From the NCBI GenBank assembly GCA_047972425.1, contig JBKEAR010000027.1, positions 7,134-71,133 of the forward strand: 64,000 bases of DNA, given 5' to 3'. Positions 26,104 to 35,406 of the stretch are shown here, in pieces. A model generated the notes under the pieces. That model searched no databases. It saw only the letters and a list, made by a program, of their open reading frames with translations, and was not told where the DNA came from. The stretch comes from JBKEAR01 sp047972425. GTDB lineage: Bacteria > Pseudomonadota > Alphaproteobacteria > JBKEAR01. Within the stretch, counting starts at the first letter, position 1. Every line of letters starts with the position of its first letter. A program made the translations under genes and the position numbers.

Positions 26104-26520
26104 TTAACCTCGGTTTGATTTTGTCCCTAAACCAATTTGTTTTGCTAAATTAGAGCGCTTTTTCGCATAATTCGGTGCGACCATCGGATAGTCCGGTGGT
26201 AAATCCCATTTACGTCTATATTCCTCGGGTGTTAAACCGTATACAGATTGCAAATGCCGTTTAAGCATTTTTAGCTTTTCACCATCTTCTAAACAGATGA
26301 TATAATCATCAGTAATCGATTTATGAATATCAACCGCAGGTTTAAGATCTTCTGTATTTGCATTCTGATTTTGTAATCCGTTTAAAGCAGAATAAGTATC
26401 CTTAACTAAATTACTAATCTCATCAATACTCACATGGTTGTGACTTACATATGCACTAACAATATTAGCCGTTAATGTTAATATATTCTCTTTATCATTT
26501 ATAATCATATCATTTCCCAT
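26104..26520 (-). CDS. MucR/Ros-family transcriptional regulator
   Basis: A 138-residue MucR/Ros homologue. The C-terminal block IICLEDGEKLKMLKRHL, EEYRRKWDLP, YPMVAPNYAKKRS is the hallmark. These H-NS-like proteins bind AT-rich DNA and control surface, motility and virulence genes. The usual zinc-finger ligands are a cysteine, an acidic residue and two histidines five apart; here C and the first H (RHL) are present, but the position of the second histidine is V (RHLQSV). A second ATG four codons in is an equally good start. It sits between fur and tsaB, the place usually held by rimI in related gene orders. Confidence 0.87.
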   Translation of the reverse strand: MGNDMIINDKENILTLTANIVSAYVSHNHVSIDEISNLVKDTYSALNGLQNQNANTEDLKPAVDIHKSITDDYIICLEDGEKLKMLKRHLQSVYGLTPEEYRRKWDLPPDYPMVAPNYAKKRSNLAKQIGLGTKSNRG

Positions 26521-26602
26521 ATAGTATAACTAGATAAAGAGTAGGTATTTTATTTTTAAAAATCAAACATTATTTGCTGATTTGCATATATTTTTATTAA
26601 AA

Positions 26603-27265
26603 TTATAAAGTGACTTTTTTTATATTATGTCTACCTATTTGTGCATCAGCAGCACGAATATATAAGGGTAAAGCAGGAAATTTCTCAATATTATCAATAT
26701 TACAACTTAAAGAAAGTGCATTTTTAAAAAACATTTCGGATTGATATAGGTTAATTATTTTTTTATTAATATCGCTAAAATTGAAAAAATTAATCGATTC
26801 ATACATAAAAATTTCTTCAATTTTATACTGCTGAATCGAATCTTTTGTTGCAACAAACGGTTTTGTTATGGGAAATTCATTTTTAAAAACCTGTAAAAAT
26901 GGTTCATCTCTAAAGGAATGAATTGCAATCGCATAAGGAATATCTTGGGGTGCATCAATAGCCAATAAGCTAAGTTCAAAAGCACTAATCCCAATACACG
27001 GAACATTTAAAACACGGCTAAACATAAGCCCTACAGCCAATCCAATACGTACACCGGTAAAACTACCGGGGCCTTTGCATATACTAATTCTTTCAATATC
27101 GCTAAGTTTTAATTGGGCTTTTTTTAAAACCCGATCAATCATTACCAATAGATGCTCGGACTGTCCGCGTGTATTTTCGTTACACTCATAAGCCCAAACA
27201 TTATTTTCATCACCTACTGCAATATTGCAACCACAAGTAGATGTATCAATCCATAATACATGCAA
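26603..27265 (-). CDS. tsaB: tRNA threonylcarbamoyladenosine biosynthesis protein TsaB
   Basis: Partner of TsaD and TsaE in making t6A37 of ANN-decoding tRNAs. The N-terminal ASKHA-type fold is clear: MHVLWIDTSTCGCNIAV, NTRGQSEHLL near 32-41 and ICKGPGSFTGVRIGLAVG near 62-79 are standard TsaB. The C-terminal half (about 130-220) is divergent and AT-rich in codon use, but the 220-residue length is normal. It follows nifU by two bases. Confidence 0.9.
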   Translation of the reverse strand: MHVLWIDTSTCGCNIAVGDENNVWAYECNENTRGQSEHLLVMIDRVLKKAQLKLSDIERISICKGPGSFTGVRIGLAVGLMFSRVLNVPCIGISAFELSLLAIDAPQDIPYAIAIHSFRDEPFLQVFKNEFPITKPFVATKDSIQQYKIEEIFMYESINFFNFSDINKKIINLYQSEMFFKNALSLSCNIDNIEKFPALPLYIRAADAQIGRHNIKKVTL

Positions 27266-27267
27266 AT

Positions 27268-27825
27268 TTATACTTCCATCTGAACTTCCTGAACTTCATT
27301 AACCTCAGGAATATAATGTTTTAATAAATTTTCTACACCAGATTTTAACGTTAGTGAAGCCGAAGGGCAACCCGAACATGCACCTTGCATATGCAAATAA
27401 ACCACACCATCTTCAAAACCCTGATACACAATATCACCGCCATCCATCGCAACAGCCGGGCGCACACGTGTATCGAGCAAATCTTTAATTTTACGTACCA
27501 CCTCAGAATCTTCTTCGCCGTTGGTTTTGGCAACACTCTCAACAATAATCGGCTCTTCCCCTTGCAAATGATCCATAATTGCTGCAATCACTAAAGGCTG
27601 TAATACTTGCCAATCTTCATCGGCGCTGCGTGTAACGGTAATAAACTCACCCCCTAAAAACACACCAATCACACCTTCTATTGCAAATAAACGCCGTGCT
27701 AAAGGCGAGCGTTTATCGGCCATTGCAGCCGATGTAAAATTGGCCGTGCCTTCAGCCATAACGGTTTGGCCGGGTAAAAAGCGCATAGTTGCGGGGTTTG
27801 GGGTAAACTCGGTTTGAATGAACAT
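27268..27825 (-). CDS. NifU-like iron-sulfur scaffold (NFU) protein
   Basis: A 185-residue protein with an N-terminal Nfu_N domain (FIQTEFTPNPATMRFLPG at the start) and a C-terminal NifU domain holding CSGCPS (CxxC near residue 152) that binds a 4Fe-4S cluster for transfer to client proteins. The ATG at 27825 is chosen over an earlier TTG, as it starts the conserved domain and has a GGA 9 bases upstream. Head of the nifU-tsaB pair, with mucR and fur downstream. Confidence 0.93.
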   Translation of the reverse strand: MFIQTEFTPNPATMRFLPGQTVMAEGTANFTSAAMADKRSPLARRLFAIEGVIGVFLGGEFITVTRSADEDWQVLQPLVIAAIMDHLQGEEPIIVESVAKTNGEEDSEVVRKIKDLLDTRVRPAVAMDGGDIVYQGFEDGVVYLHMQGACSGCPSASLTLKSGVENLLKHYIPEVNEVQEVQMEV

Positions 27826-27997
27826 TATATTTTCCAATCTTTACTAAATTACTATGCCATATAATATAAGCTTTAAATAAGCAAGCGTAAAGCCTATTTA
27901 ACAAAAACCTTTAAACTATTCACAAGTCTTTAATTGCTATAATTTATAAAATATGGCATTTTGAGCGCATTAAACAAGAATATACGGAGTTTTTAAT

Positions 27998-29302
27998 TTG
28001 GCAAATATTGGCATTGTTTCCTTAGGTTGTGCAAAAGCGTTAACCGATAGCGAGCGTATTTTAACCCGCCTGCGTGCTGAAGGTTATGGCATTGTTGATA
28101 GTTACGAAAATGCCGATGCCGTTATTGTTAATACATGCGGATTTTTAGATAGTGCCCGCGCCGAAAGTTTTGAGGCTATTCACGAAGCTTTAGACGAAAA
28201 TGGTAAAGTTTTAGTGACCGGCTGCCTAGGGGCATTGCCCGATGAAATTTTAAGCCGCTTTCCGAAAGTATTATCGGTTACAGGCCCCCATCAGTATCAA
28301 GCCGTCATGGAAGCCGTACACAAAGTTTCGCCACCCGAATCCGACCCAAAGCTAAGCCTTTTACCCCCCGAAGGTTTACGCTTAACCCCGCATCATTATG
28401 CCTATTTAAAAATTTCTGAGGGCTGTAACCATAATTGTCGTTTTTGTATTATCCCCGATTTACGCGGCCGTCAAGTCTCTCGTACATTTGATGATATTTA
28501 TAAAGAGGCCGAAGCTTTAGCAATATCTGGCACCAAAGAGCTTTTGGTCATTGGCCAAGATACCGGCGATTGGGGCAGTGATTTATCGCCACGTAACTTC
28601 CATTGGGACAATAAGGAATATAAAGCGGATATTGTGAACTTATGTAAACATTTAGGCTCGTTAAAAATGTGGGTACGCCTGCATTATATGTATCCGTGGC
28701 GCAATGTGGATGACCTTATTCCGCTGATGGCTGATGGTTTGATTGCACCTTATTTAGATGTTCCCTTTCAGCATGCTAGCCCAAAAATTTTAAAATCCAT
28801 GAAGCGCCCTGCCCAACAAGAAAAACTACTGGAGCGCATTGAAAGCTGGCGTAAAAGTTGCCCCGATATTGCTTTACGTTCTACCTTTATTGTGGGTTAT
28901 CCGGGTGAGACGGATCAGGATTTTGATTATCTGATGGATTGGCTGCAAGAAGCCCAATTAGACCGTGTGGGCGTGTTCCAATTTGAGGCCGTAAAAGGTG
29001 CCGTGGCATCGGAAATGGATGACCAAATAGAAGATGATGTAAAGCAATGGCGTTTTGAACAAGTGATGGAATTGCAATCGCAAATATCTGAAAATAAACT
29101 CAGCCAAAAAATTGGGAAAAGCTATGATGTTGTCATTGACAATATTGATGGCGAAACGGCCATTGGCCGTACCATCTATGATGCCCCAGAGGTTGATGGC
29201 CAAGTGCATATTGCGGGTGCGAACTTCCTTAAAATCGGCGAGCGTGCCCTTGTAAAAATAACGGATAGCGATGCCTTTGATTTATATGGCGAATTAGCAT
29301 AA
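27998..29302 (+). CDS. rimO: Ribosomal protein S12 methylthiotransferase RimO
   Basis: Radical SAM enzyme adding a methylthio group to an aspartate of ribosomal protein S12. It has 434 residues: UPF0004 domain with SLGCAKALTDSE, NTCGFLDSA and VTGCLGALP (three cluster cysteines), radical SAM motif CNHNCRFC near 146-153, and a C-terminal TRAM domain. The start is a TTG at 27998, with CGGAG 8 bases upstream; no ATG is available at the family N-terminus. Divergent from nifU. A TATAAT at 27938-27943 may be its -10 box. Confidence 0.95.
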   Translation: MANIGIVSLGCAKALTDSERILTRLRAEGYGIVDSYENADAVIVNTCGFLDSARAESFEAIHEALDENGKVLVTGCLGALPDEILSRFPKVLSVTGPHQYQAVMEAVHKVSPPESDPKLSLLPPEGLRLTPHHYAYLKISEGCNHNCRFCIIPDLRGRQVSRTFDDIYKEAEALAISGTKELLVIGQDTGDWGSDLSPRNFHWDNKEYKADIVNLCKHLGSLKMWVRLHYMYPWRNVDDLIPLMADGLIAPYLDVPFQHASPKILKSMKRPAQQEKLLERIESWRKSCPDIALRSTFIVGYPGETDQDFDYLMDWLQEAQLDRVGVFQFEAVKGAVASEMDDQIEDDVKQWRFEQVMELQSQISENKLSQKIGKSYDVVIDNIDGETAIGRTIYDAPEVDGQVHIAGANFLKIGERALVKITDSDAFDLYGELA

Positions 29303-29383
29303 AAGCAACCAAGTGAATTGATTTGTTATTTTAATACCCCTTATAAACTGATATAATAGGTCAATAATAATCAAGGAGTCTAC

Positions 29384-31261
29384 ATGGCTGATACGCTTTT
29401 ATTGTGGGGACAACCTTTCCAAATGTGGGTTGTATTTGCAATTATCATTTTGGCACTCATTATATTTGCAACCGAGAAATTCTCCATGGAGCTAACCTCT
29501 GTGGGGGTTGTTATTGCGCTCCTTATTTTCTTTTGGTATTTCCCTATTTATAAAAACGGCGTTAATCTAACGGATTCCAAACATTTGTTGGCTGGGCTTT
29601 CTAATCCGGCACTTATTTCGGTTTTAAGCCTTTTGGTTATTGGCCAAGGCATTGTGCGCACCGGTATTTTAGATGCCGGGGCAAGGCGGCTAATGTCTTC
29701 CCTTGGGAAAAAACCTTCCTTAGCTTTTTCAGTCGTTTTATTTGTTGCCATGATGATTTCGGGCTTTTTAAATAATATTCCGGTGGTGGTCATTTTTATC
29801 CCGATTTTGCAAACAATGTGTTCTAAATTTAATATATCATCCAGCCGTGTAATGATGTCCTTAGGTTTTGTCGCCGTATTAGGCGGTATGACAACCGTGG
29901 TGGGCTCGGGGACAAATTTATTAGTGAATACCGCATTGATTGATTCTGATCTCCCCCCATTTAAATTCTTTGATTTCACTATTCCCGGCCTTGTTATGGC
30001 ACTTTCGGGCTTGGTTTTTTGCTTGTTGGTATTGCCGATATTATTGCCCAAGCGAGACCCCAAAACACAAAAGCAAACCCAAGGCAAACAATTTTTGGTA
30101 GAGATTGTACCGGGGCGAAATGCATCTTTAATTGGTAACACACCAAAAGCCGGACTATTCCCAATGTTACCGGGCATGACCGTACAGATTATTTATCGCG
30201 GAGCAGAGCAGAGCTTTTTACCGCCATTTGAGGATTATCAGATAGAAGCCGAAGATCGCTTTTTAGTCGCTGTAACCCGCGATAATTTACGCGAAGCCAT
30301 ATCGGTTAATCCGTGGCTTGTCGATAGTATCATCACCCATCAGCCCCATAAAAAATATATGACATCACCCACAAAGGGCGACCCTGTAATGATGGATGTG
30401 ATGGTAGTACCCCACTCGTCATTAGCCAATAAACCTTTTGGTGGCGTGCAGATTGATAATGCCAAAGATTGCGAAGTTATTGGCATTAAGCGCCGTGCTT
30501 CTATCGGGCGGCATGATTTACGCTATACCCTCATTGAGCCCGGTGATGTTTTGTTATTACGCGGGCAAAGAGAGACTATTGAGAATCTGCGTTCATCATC
30601 CGATGTTGTGCCCTTAGAATGGTCCACCAAAGATTTACCGCAAAAAGCCGGGGCTATTCGGGCAATTATTATTTTTGCGCTCACAATGCTATGTAGCTCA
30701 CTACAAATTTTACCCATTGAGGTTGCCACATTAATGGGGGCTACCGCCATGGTGGTTATGCAAATTTTAACGCCACAACAAACATTGAAAGCCATTGATA
30801 TTAAAGTGGCTTTGGCGATTATTGCCGCCCTTTCCATGGGCGAGGCTCTTAAGGCCACTGGCGGCGATGGTTGGCTAGCCGTGCAGTATATTCGTATTGT
30901 GGGCGATATTGCACCCGGGCTATCACTTTCGATTATGTTTTTGGTTATCGCTCTATTATCCACGCTTATTACCACCAAAACGGCAGCCGTGTTATTTACA
31001 CCGATGGCGGTACAGATTGCCATGCAATATAACGATAGTTTATCTTACGAGGTTCCATGGCAACCTTTTGCCGTTGCCGTTGTTTTTGCCGCCAATTGCT
31101 CATTCGCTAATCCTTTGGGTTATAAAACCAATTTATTAACCATGAGCCCCGGCGGGTATAAATTTATCGATTATGCCCGTGGCGGTCTTCCTTTAACCAT
31201 ATTTTTATGGATAATATTCTCAGCCTTTGTTCCTTGGTATTATGGGCTACCATTATTTTAA
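29384..31261 (+). CDS. SLC13-family permease with TrkA-C domains
   Basis: A 625-residue membrane protein: an N-terminal half-permease (about 15-220, roughly six helices, with NNIPVVVIFIPIL and GSGTNLLVNTALI as the two re-entrant substrate/Na+ motifs of the DASS/ion-transporter superfamily), two cytoplasmic TrkA-C (RCK_C) domains (about 225-410), then a second half-permease (425-625). Family members carry dicarboxylates, sulfate or other anions, usually with sodium. TrkA-C domains often bind nucleotides. The substrate is not deducible. TCAAGGAG precedes the start. Confidence 0.88.
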   Translation: MADTLLLWGQPFQMWVVFAIIILALIIFATEKFSMELTSVGVVIALLIFFWYFPIYKNGVNLTDSKHLLAGLSNPALISVLSLLVIGQGIVRTGILDAGARRLMSSLGKKPSLAFSVVLFVAMMISGFLNNIPVVVIFIPILQTMCSKFNISSSRVMMSLGFVAVLGGMTTVVGSGTNLLVNTALIDSDLPPFKFFDFTIPGLVMALSGLVFCLLVLPILLPKRDPKTQKQTQGKQFLVEIVPGRNASLIGNTPKAGLFPMLPGMTVQIIYRGAEQSFLPPFEDYQIEAEDRFLVAVTRDNLREAISVNPWLVDSIITHQPHKKYMTSPTKGDPVMMDVMVVPHSSLANKPFGGVQIDNAKDCEVIGIKRRASIGRHDLRYTLIEPGDVLLLRGQRETIENLRSSSDVVPLEWSTKDLPQKAGAIRAIIIFALTMLCSSLQILPIEVATLMGATAMVVMQILTPQQTLKAIDIKVALAIIAALSMGEALKATGGDGWLAVQYIRIVGDIAPGLSLSIMFLVIALLSTLITTKTAAVLFTPMAVQIAMQYNDSLSYEVPWQPFAVAVVFAANCSFANPLGYKTNLLTMSPGGYKFIDYARGGLPLTIFLWIIFSAFVPWYYGLPLF

Positions 31262-31362
31262 ATTGCAGAAAAAAATTTAGGTCGTCTTGCTTTAAAAAGT
31301 GTTTTTTTCTTTATTTATTATATAAAATGATCATTAGTCAGTTAACGATAAGGAGGCCAGTT

Positions 31363-32940
31363 ATGGCACAAAAAAAATTGAAATTTACTTTAGCAGCCTT
31401 GGTGGCATCCTTAAGCCTCCACGCCGCTGCAGAAGATAATATATTTTATTGGGGCTCAACCACCGACCCACAAACTATGGATCCCTATGCGGTTAATACC
31501 GCGCCCGTTTGGGGGTTTTTAACCAATGTGTATGAGGGTCTCATGCGCCGTACCGAAACTGGTGGTGTAGAGCCTCAATTGGCAAAAAGTTGGGAGCCTT
31601 TAAGTGGCGAGCAACCCGGTTGGCGTTTTAAACTCCGCGAAGGCGTTAACTTTCATAACGGTAGCCCCTTTAATGCCGATGATGTTATTTTTTCTTTTCA
31701 GCGCGCTACGGACGAAAATTCGGATATCCGCGGTATGTTAGCCTCGATTAAAGAAGTTGTAAAAATAGATGATTATACCATTGACCTTTATACTTACGAG
31801 GTTGACCCTGTATTACCATTTTCTATTTCTGGTTGGGCGATGTTCGATAAAGAATGGTCCGAAGAAAATAATACAACACAACCCGCTCGCGAAGCCGAAA
31901 ACTATGCCACATTACACACCAATGGCACAGGCCCCTTTATGGTTGAAAAACGCTCACCAGACGTAGAAACTACATTGGTTGCAAACCCTAATTGGTGGAA
32001 TGAACGCACATTTAACATCGACCGCGCTGTATTTAAACCTGTTGCCGATGCCGCTACTGGTGCTGCCGGCTTAACATCAGGCGAGCTTGACTTTTTTCAG
32101 CCGATTGCATTACAAGATATCGACGATATCAATAACCGTAACGGCGTGCATACGGTAGAAGGCTTAGAAGGCCGTGCAATTATGTTGGGCTTTAATCATG
32201 AAGCCGATACACTTTGGGGTACCGATACACCCAACCCATTTAAAGATCAGCGGGTCAGACAAGCCGTTTATAAAGCCATTGATACCGATGCGATTATTCA
32301 AAAAATCATGCGCGGTAAAGCCCAGCCCACAAGCCAAATTGATGCCCCTGTGGTCAATGGCTATACCCAAGGCTTAGAACGTTTACCTTATGATATTGAT
32401 GCTGCCAAAGCCCTATTGGCCGAAGCCGGATATACCGATGGTTTTGAGTTCACTCTCCGCTGCCCGAATGATCGTTATATTAATGATGAGGATGTATGTA
32501 AAGCAGTTGTTTCTTTATTGGGCAAAATCAATGTAAAAGCCAAGCTTGATGCCATTCCGGTTCGGGAATATTGGGGCGAGCTTCGTAACGATAACTTCGA
32601 TATGTTCTTACTGGGTTGGACGCCAGATACTTTTGATGCCGAACATCCTATCCGTTACCTTGTAACAACACCAAACCCAGAGCTTAAATTTGGCGATTGG
32701 AACTATGGTGGATATTCAAACCCACGTATTGATGAATTATTATTTGCTATCCGCTCCGAGCTTGACCAAGATAAACGCCAAACATTGCTTGACGAAAGCG
32801 CAATGATTATTCGTGACGATGCTGCTTATATCCCATTATATGTTCAGCCCATTGCTTGGGGTGTGCGTGATGGCATAGAAGTAAAAATTCGCCCCGATAA
32901 TTATTTACACTTAAAATGGGTAAATAAAGAAAAAAAATAA
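31363..32940 (+). CDS. Peptide-family ABC transporter substrate-binding protein
   Basis: A 525-residue periplasmic solute-binding protein of family 5 (DppA/OppA/GsiB). A signal peptide covers about residues 1-23 (LAALVASLSLHAAA then E). SBP_bac_5 blocks are PYAVNTAPVWGFLTNVYEGL near 47-66 and the GEWR-type FKLREGVNFHNGSPFNADDV near 92-111. I start it at 31363, directly after a strong AAGGAGG; the frame is open further upstream into the SLC13 gene, without support. It is monocistronic with a terminator behind it, so it may serve the permease operon at 10.1-13.7 kb, which has none. Confidence 0.9.
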   Translation: MAQKKLKFTLAALVASLSLHAAAEDNIFYWGSTTDPQTMDPYAVNTAPVWGFLTNVYEGLMRRTETGGVEPQLAKSWEPLSGEQPGWRFKLREGVNFHNGSPFNADDVIFSFQRATDENSDIRGMLASIKEVVKIDDYTIDLYTYEVDPVLPFSISGWAMFDKEWSEENNTTQPAREAENYATLHTNGTGPFMVEKRSPDVETTLVANPNWWNERTFNIDRAVFKPVADAATGAAGLTSGELDFFQPIALQDIDDINNRNGVHTVEGLEGRAIMLGFNHEADTLWGTDTPNPFKDQRVRQAVYKAIDTDAIIQKIMRGKAQPTSQIDAPVVNGYTQGLERLPYDIDAAKALLAEAGYTDGFEFTLRCPNDRYINDEDVCKAVVSLLGKINVKAKLDAIPVREYWGELRNDNFDMFLLGWTPDTFDAEHPIRYLVTTPNPELKFGDWNYGGYSNPRIDELLFAIRSELDQDKRQTLLDESAMIIRDDAAYIPLYVQPIAWGVRDGIEVKIRPDNYLHLKWVNKEKK

Positions 32941-32966
32941 ATATTAAAATAACATTATTAAATAAT

Positions 32967-32996
32967 AAAAGGGTAAGTTTTTCTTACCCTTTTTTA
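32967..32996 (+). terminator. Rho-independent terminator
   Basis: AAAAGGGTAAG (32967-32977) pairs perfectly with CTTACCCTTTT (32983-32993) around a short T loop, with a T-run continuing to 32995. It ends the solute-binding-protein transcript, 27 bases past the stop. Confidence 0.9.
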
Positions 32997-33053
32997 TTTG
33001 CAATTACGCATTACTCTCTATAGCATATATAATTATGATGTTAAGGAGGGTTT

Positions 33054-34559
33054 ATGGTTGCACGTGTCAAAACAGTGGCCTTTGTGGGGGTAGAAGCCAT
33101 TGATATTGATATCCAAGTGCGTTTATCATCGGGTTTACCGTCTTTTCAGATTGTCGGTTTGGCCGATAAAGCGGTGGGCGAAAGCCGCGATCGTATTCGC
33201 AATGCCATTGAATCTTTGGGGCTTTCCATGCCCTCTAAACGTATTACCGTTAATTTAAGCCCTGCCGATTTACTCAAAGAAGGCAGCCATTACGACCTCC
33301 CAATAGCTTTAGGAATTTTAGCCGCCATGGAGATTATTCCTTATGAAGCAATCACACAAATTTATGCGGTGGGTGAGCTGAATTTAGACGGTAAAATTGC
33401 CCCCTGTTACGGGGCTTTAGTTGCAGCTATTCATGCCCATGGCCAATGCGCTCATTTTATTTGCCCTATGCAACAAGGCAGCGAAGCCGCATGGGCAGGT
33501 GATGACTTACGGCTTTCGGCTGTTGATCATTTAAAAGATGTGATTGCTTTGCTTAAAGGGGAGCTAACATTAGAGCGCCCCAAGGCACAGGCCATTGAAG
33601 ATAAACAAAATATCCCCGATTTATCAGATATTAAAGGGCAAGAAAGCGCCAAACGTGCCCTAGAGGTTGCAGCCGCGGGCAATTTAAATATGCTGATGAT
33701 TGGCCCCGCCGGTAGCGGGAAATCTATGCTTGCAAGCCGCATTATCGGGCTATTACCGCCCATGTTACCGGCCGAGGCTTTAGAAACAACCATGGTACAT
33801 TCTTTAGCAGGCGAAACCAGCCAAAGCGGTATATTACGCAATCGCCCTTTTAGAGAACCCCACCATTCGGCCTCCATTCCCGCCCTTACAGGGGGCGGTA
33901 TGCGTGCCAAACCGGGCGAGATTTCCTTAGCCCATAACGGTATTTTATTTTTAGATGAACTCCCTGAGTTTCAGGGGCGCGTGCTTGATAGTTTACGCCA
34001 ACCTTTAGAGACCGGCAAAATTACAGTTGCCCGTGCCAATGCCCATATTTCTTGGCCGGCGCGCTTTCAGCTCATTGCGGCGATGAACCCCTGCCGTTGT
34101 GGTCATTTAAACGACCCCCACCAAGCATGCTCTCGTGCGCCCAAATGTGCCATAGATTATCAAGGCCGTCTATCCGGCCCCCTTTTAGACCGTTTTGATA
34201 TTATCATTCAAGTACCCGCTGTAGATGCAACTTCTTTGTTATTACCACCACCAAAGGAAGGCACCAAAGAAGTACGAGAGCGTGTATTGGCCGCAAGGCG
34301 CATACAATGGCGGCGTTATCGTAAACAAGGCTATTACACCAATGCCGATGCCTCTACCCAAGATATCGAAGCTTATATATCATCCGATAATCAGATATCC
34401 CAATTATTATCCGAGGTCATTCAAAAACAAAAACTCACTGCACGCGGCTTTCATCGCATATTAAAAACCGCCCGAACGATTGCGGATTTAGAAGCCAACG
34501 AGCATATCCGCAACCATCATATCTCCGAAGCCGTATCCTTACGCAGCGGATTAATGTAA
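33054..34559 (+). CDS. comM: YifB/ComM-type Mg-chelatase-like AAA+ ATPase
   Basis: A 501-residue AAA+ helicase of the ComM/YifB family, which promotes branch migration when imported DNA integrates during natural transformation. It has an N-terminal Lon-S5-like domain (about 1-170), a Mg-chelatase-type AAA+ core with Walker A IGPAGSGKSMLA near 218 and Walker B ILFLDELPEF near 299, a cysteine cluster (NPCRCGHLNDPHQACSRAPKC, zinc-like; here shown by its cysteines at about 350-370) and a C-terminal lid. AAGGAGG precedes the start. Widely present, also in non-competent bacteria. Confidence 0.93.
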   Translation: MVARVKTVAFVGVEAIDIDIQVRLSSGLPSFQIVGLADKAVGESRDRIRNAIESLGLSMPSKRITVNLSPADLLKEGSHYDLPIALGILAAMEIIPYEAITQIYAVGELNLDGKIAPCYGALVAAIHAHGQCAHFICPMQQGSEAAWAGDDLRLSAVDHLKDVIALLKGELTLERPKAQAIEDKQNIPDLSDIKGQESAKRALEVAAAGNLNMLMIGPAGSGKSMLASRIIGLLPPMLPAEALETTMVHSLAGETSQSGILRNRPFREPHHSASIPALTGGGMRAKPGEISLAHNGILFLDELPEFQGRVLDSLRQPLETGKITVARANAHISWPARFQLIAAMNPCRCGHLNDPHQACSRAPKCAIDYQGRLSGPLLDRFDIIIQVPAVDATSLLLPPPKEGTKEVRERVLAARRIQWRRYRKQGYYTNADASTQDIEAYISSDNQISQLLSEVIQKQKLTARGFHRILKTARTIADLEANEHIRNHHISEAVSLRSGLM

Positions 34560-34562
34560 ATA

Positions 34563-35291
34563 TTACAAACAAAGTTTTATACCTGTTAATAACAGGCTGG
34601 CATAAACGATATAGAAAAATATTTTGCCTTTAACCCGATGGTGCAAATAACGCCCTAATAATACGCCTATAGGGGCAAAAGGTAGGATATATAAGCTCAC
34701 CAATAAGGTATCTTTAGCAAAAAAACCATTGACCATATAACCGGGCACTTTAATAAAATTAATATAGGCAAAAAAGGCGGCACTTAAAGCTTGGATTTGC
34801 GTGGGTGTAAATTTTTGACTAAATACCCAAATAATAAATGGTGGCCCACCTGCATGGGCTAAATAGCTGGTAAAGCCTGATGTTGCTGCCGCAACCCCAC
34901 GGCTACCTTTAGGTAAATGCTCAATTTTCTTTTTATAAAACAAACCATATAACGCAAATAAAATAGATATCACACCAATCAAAAAGCGAAAAATATCCTC
35001 ATTAATTCGCCCCACCAATAATACGGCACCTATCACCCCGATTGTCCCAAATATACATAAGGGGATAATTTGCTTTTTCGGCACATATTTATACCATATA
35101 CTTACATTAACAATATCGGCACAAACCAATAAAGGCAATAAAATTGCTGTGGCTTGCGAGGGTGGGATAACAAGGCTCATGAGCGGCACAGAAATCATAC
35201 CAAAGCTGCCCATAAATCCCCCTTTGGCAATACCAAAAAGCAATACGGCTAAAATAATGACTAACCATGTAAGCAATGTATAACTATCCAT
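34563..35291 (-). CDS. TauE/SafE (TSUP) family permease
   Basis: A 242-residue membrane protein with about eight helices in the TauE/SafE pattern: GIAKGGFMGSFGMISVPLM near residues 21-39 and the repeated YLAHAGGPPFIIWVF near 143-157. Members export or import sulfite, sulfoacetate or related organosulfur anions. Nothing nearby reveals the substrate. It is convergent with comM, three bases apart. Confidence 0.87.
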   Translation of the reverse strand: MDSYTLLTWLVIILAVLLFGIAKGGFMGSFGMISVPLMSLVIPPSQATAILLPLLVCADIVNVSIWYKYVPKKQIIPLCIFGTIGVIGAVLLVGRINEDIFRFLIGVISILFALYGLFYKKKIEHLPKGSRGVAAATSGFTSYLAHAGGPPFIIWVFSQKFTPTQIQALSAAFFAYINFIKVPGYMVNGFFAKDTLLVSLYILPFAPIGVLLGRYLHHRVKGKIFFYIVYASLLLTGIKLCL

Positions 35292-35406
35292 AATTAAGCA
35301 CTATATTTTAGCTATAAACATTGTGCAAGTGCAGATTAATTATTGGAAATTTTTAATCAAATAATATATAAATAATTGACTTTTGCATTGAACCCGAAAG
35401 ACAAAA

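Noticed and set aside
29548..30177. Long antisense frame of about 209 codons
   Set aside because: It is the shadow of the SLC13 permease gene, has no ribosome-binding site and gives a composition unlike a real protein.
31207..31362. N-terminal extension of the solute-binding protein
   Set aside because: It overlaps the SLC13 gene, and AAGGAGG directly precedes the ATG at 31363 that starts a proper signal peptide.
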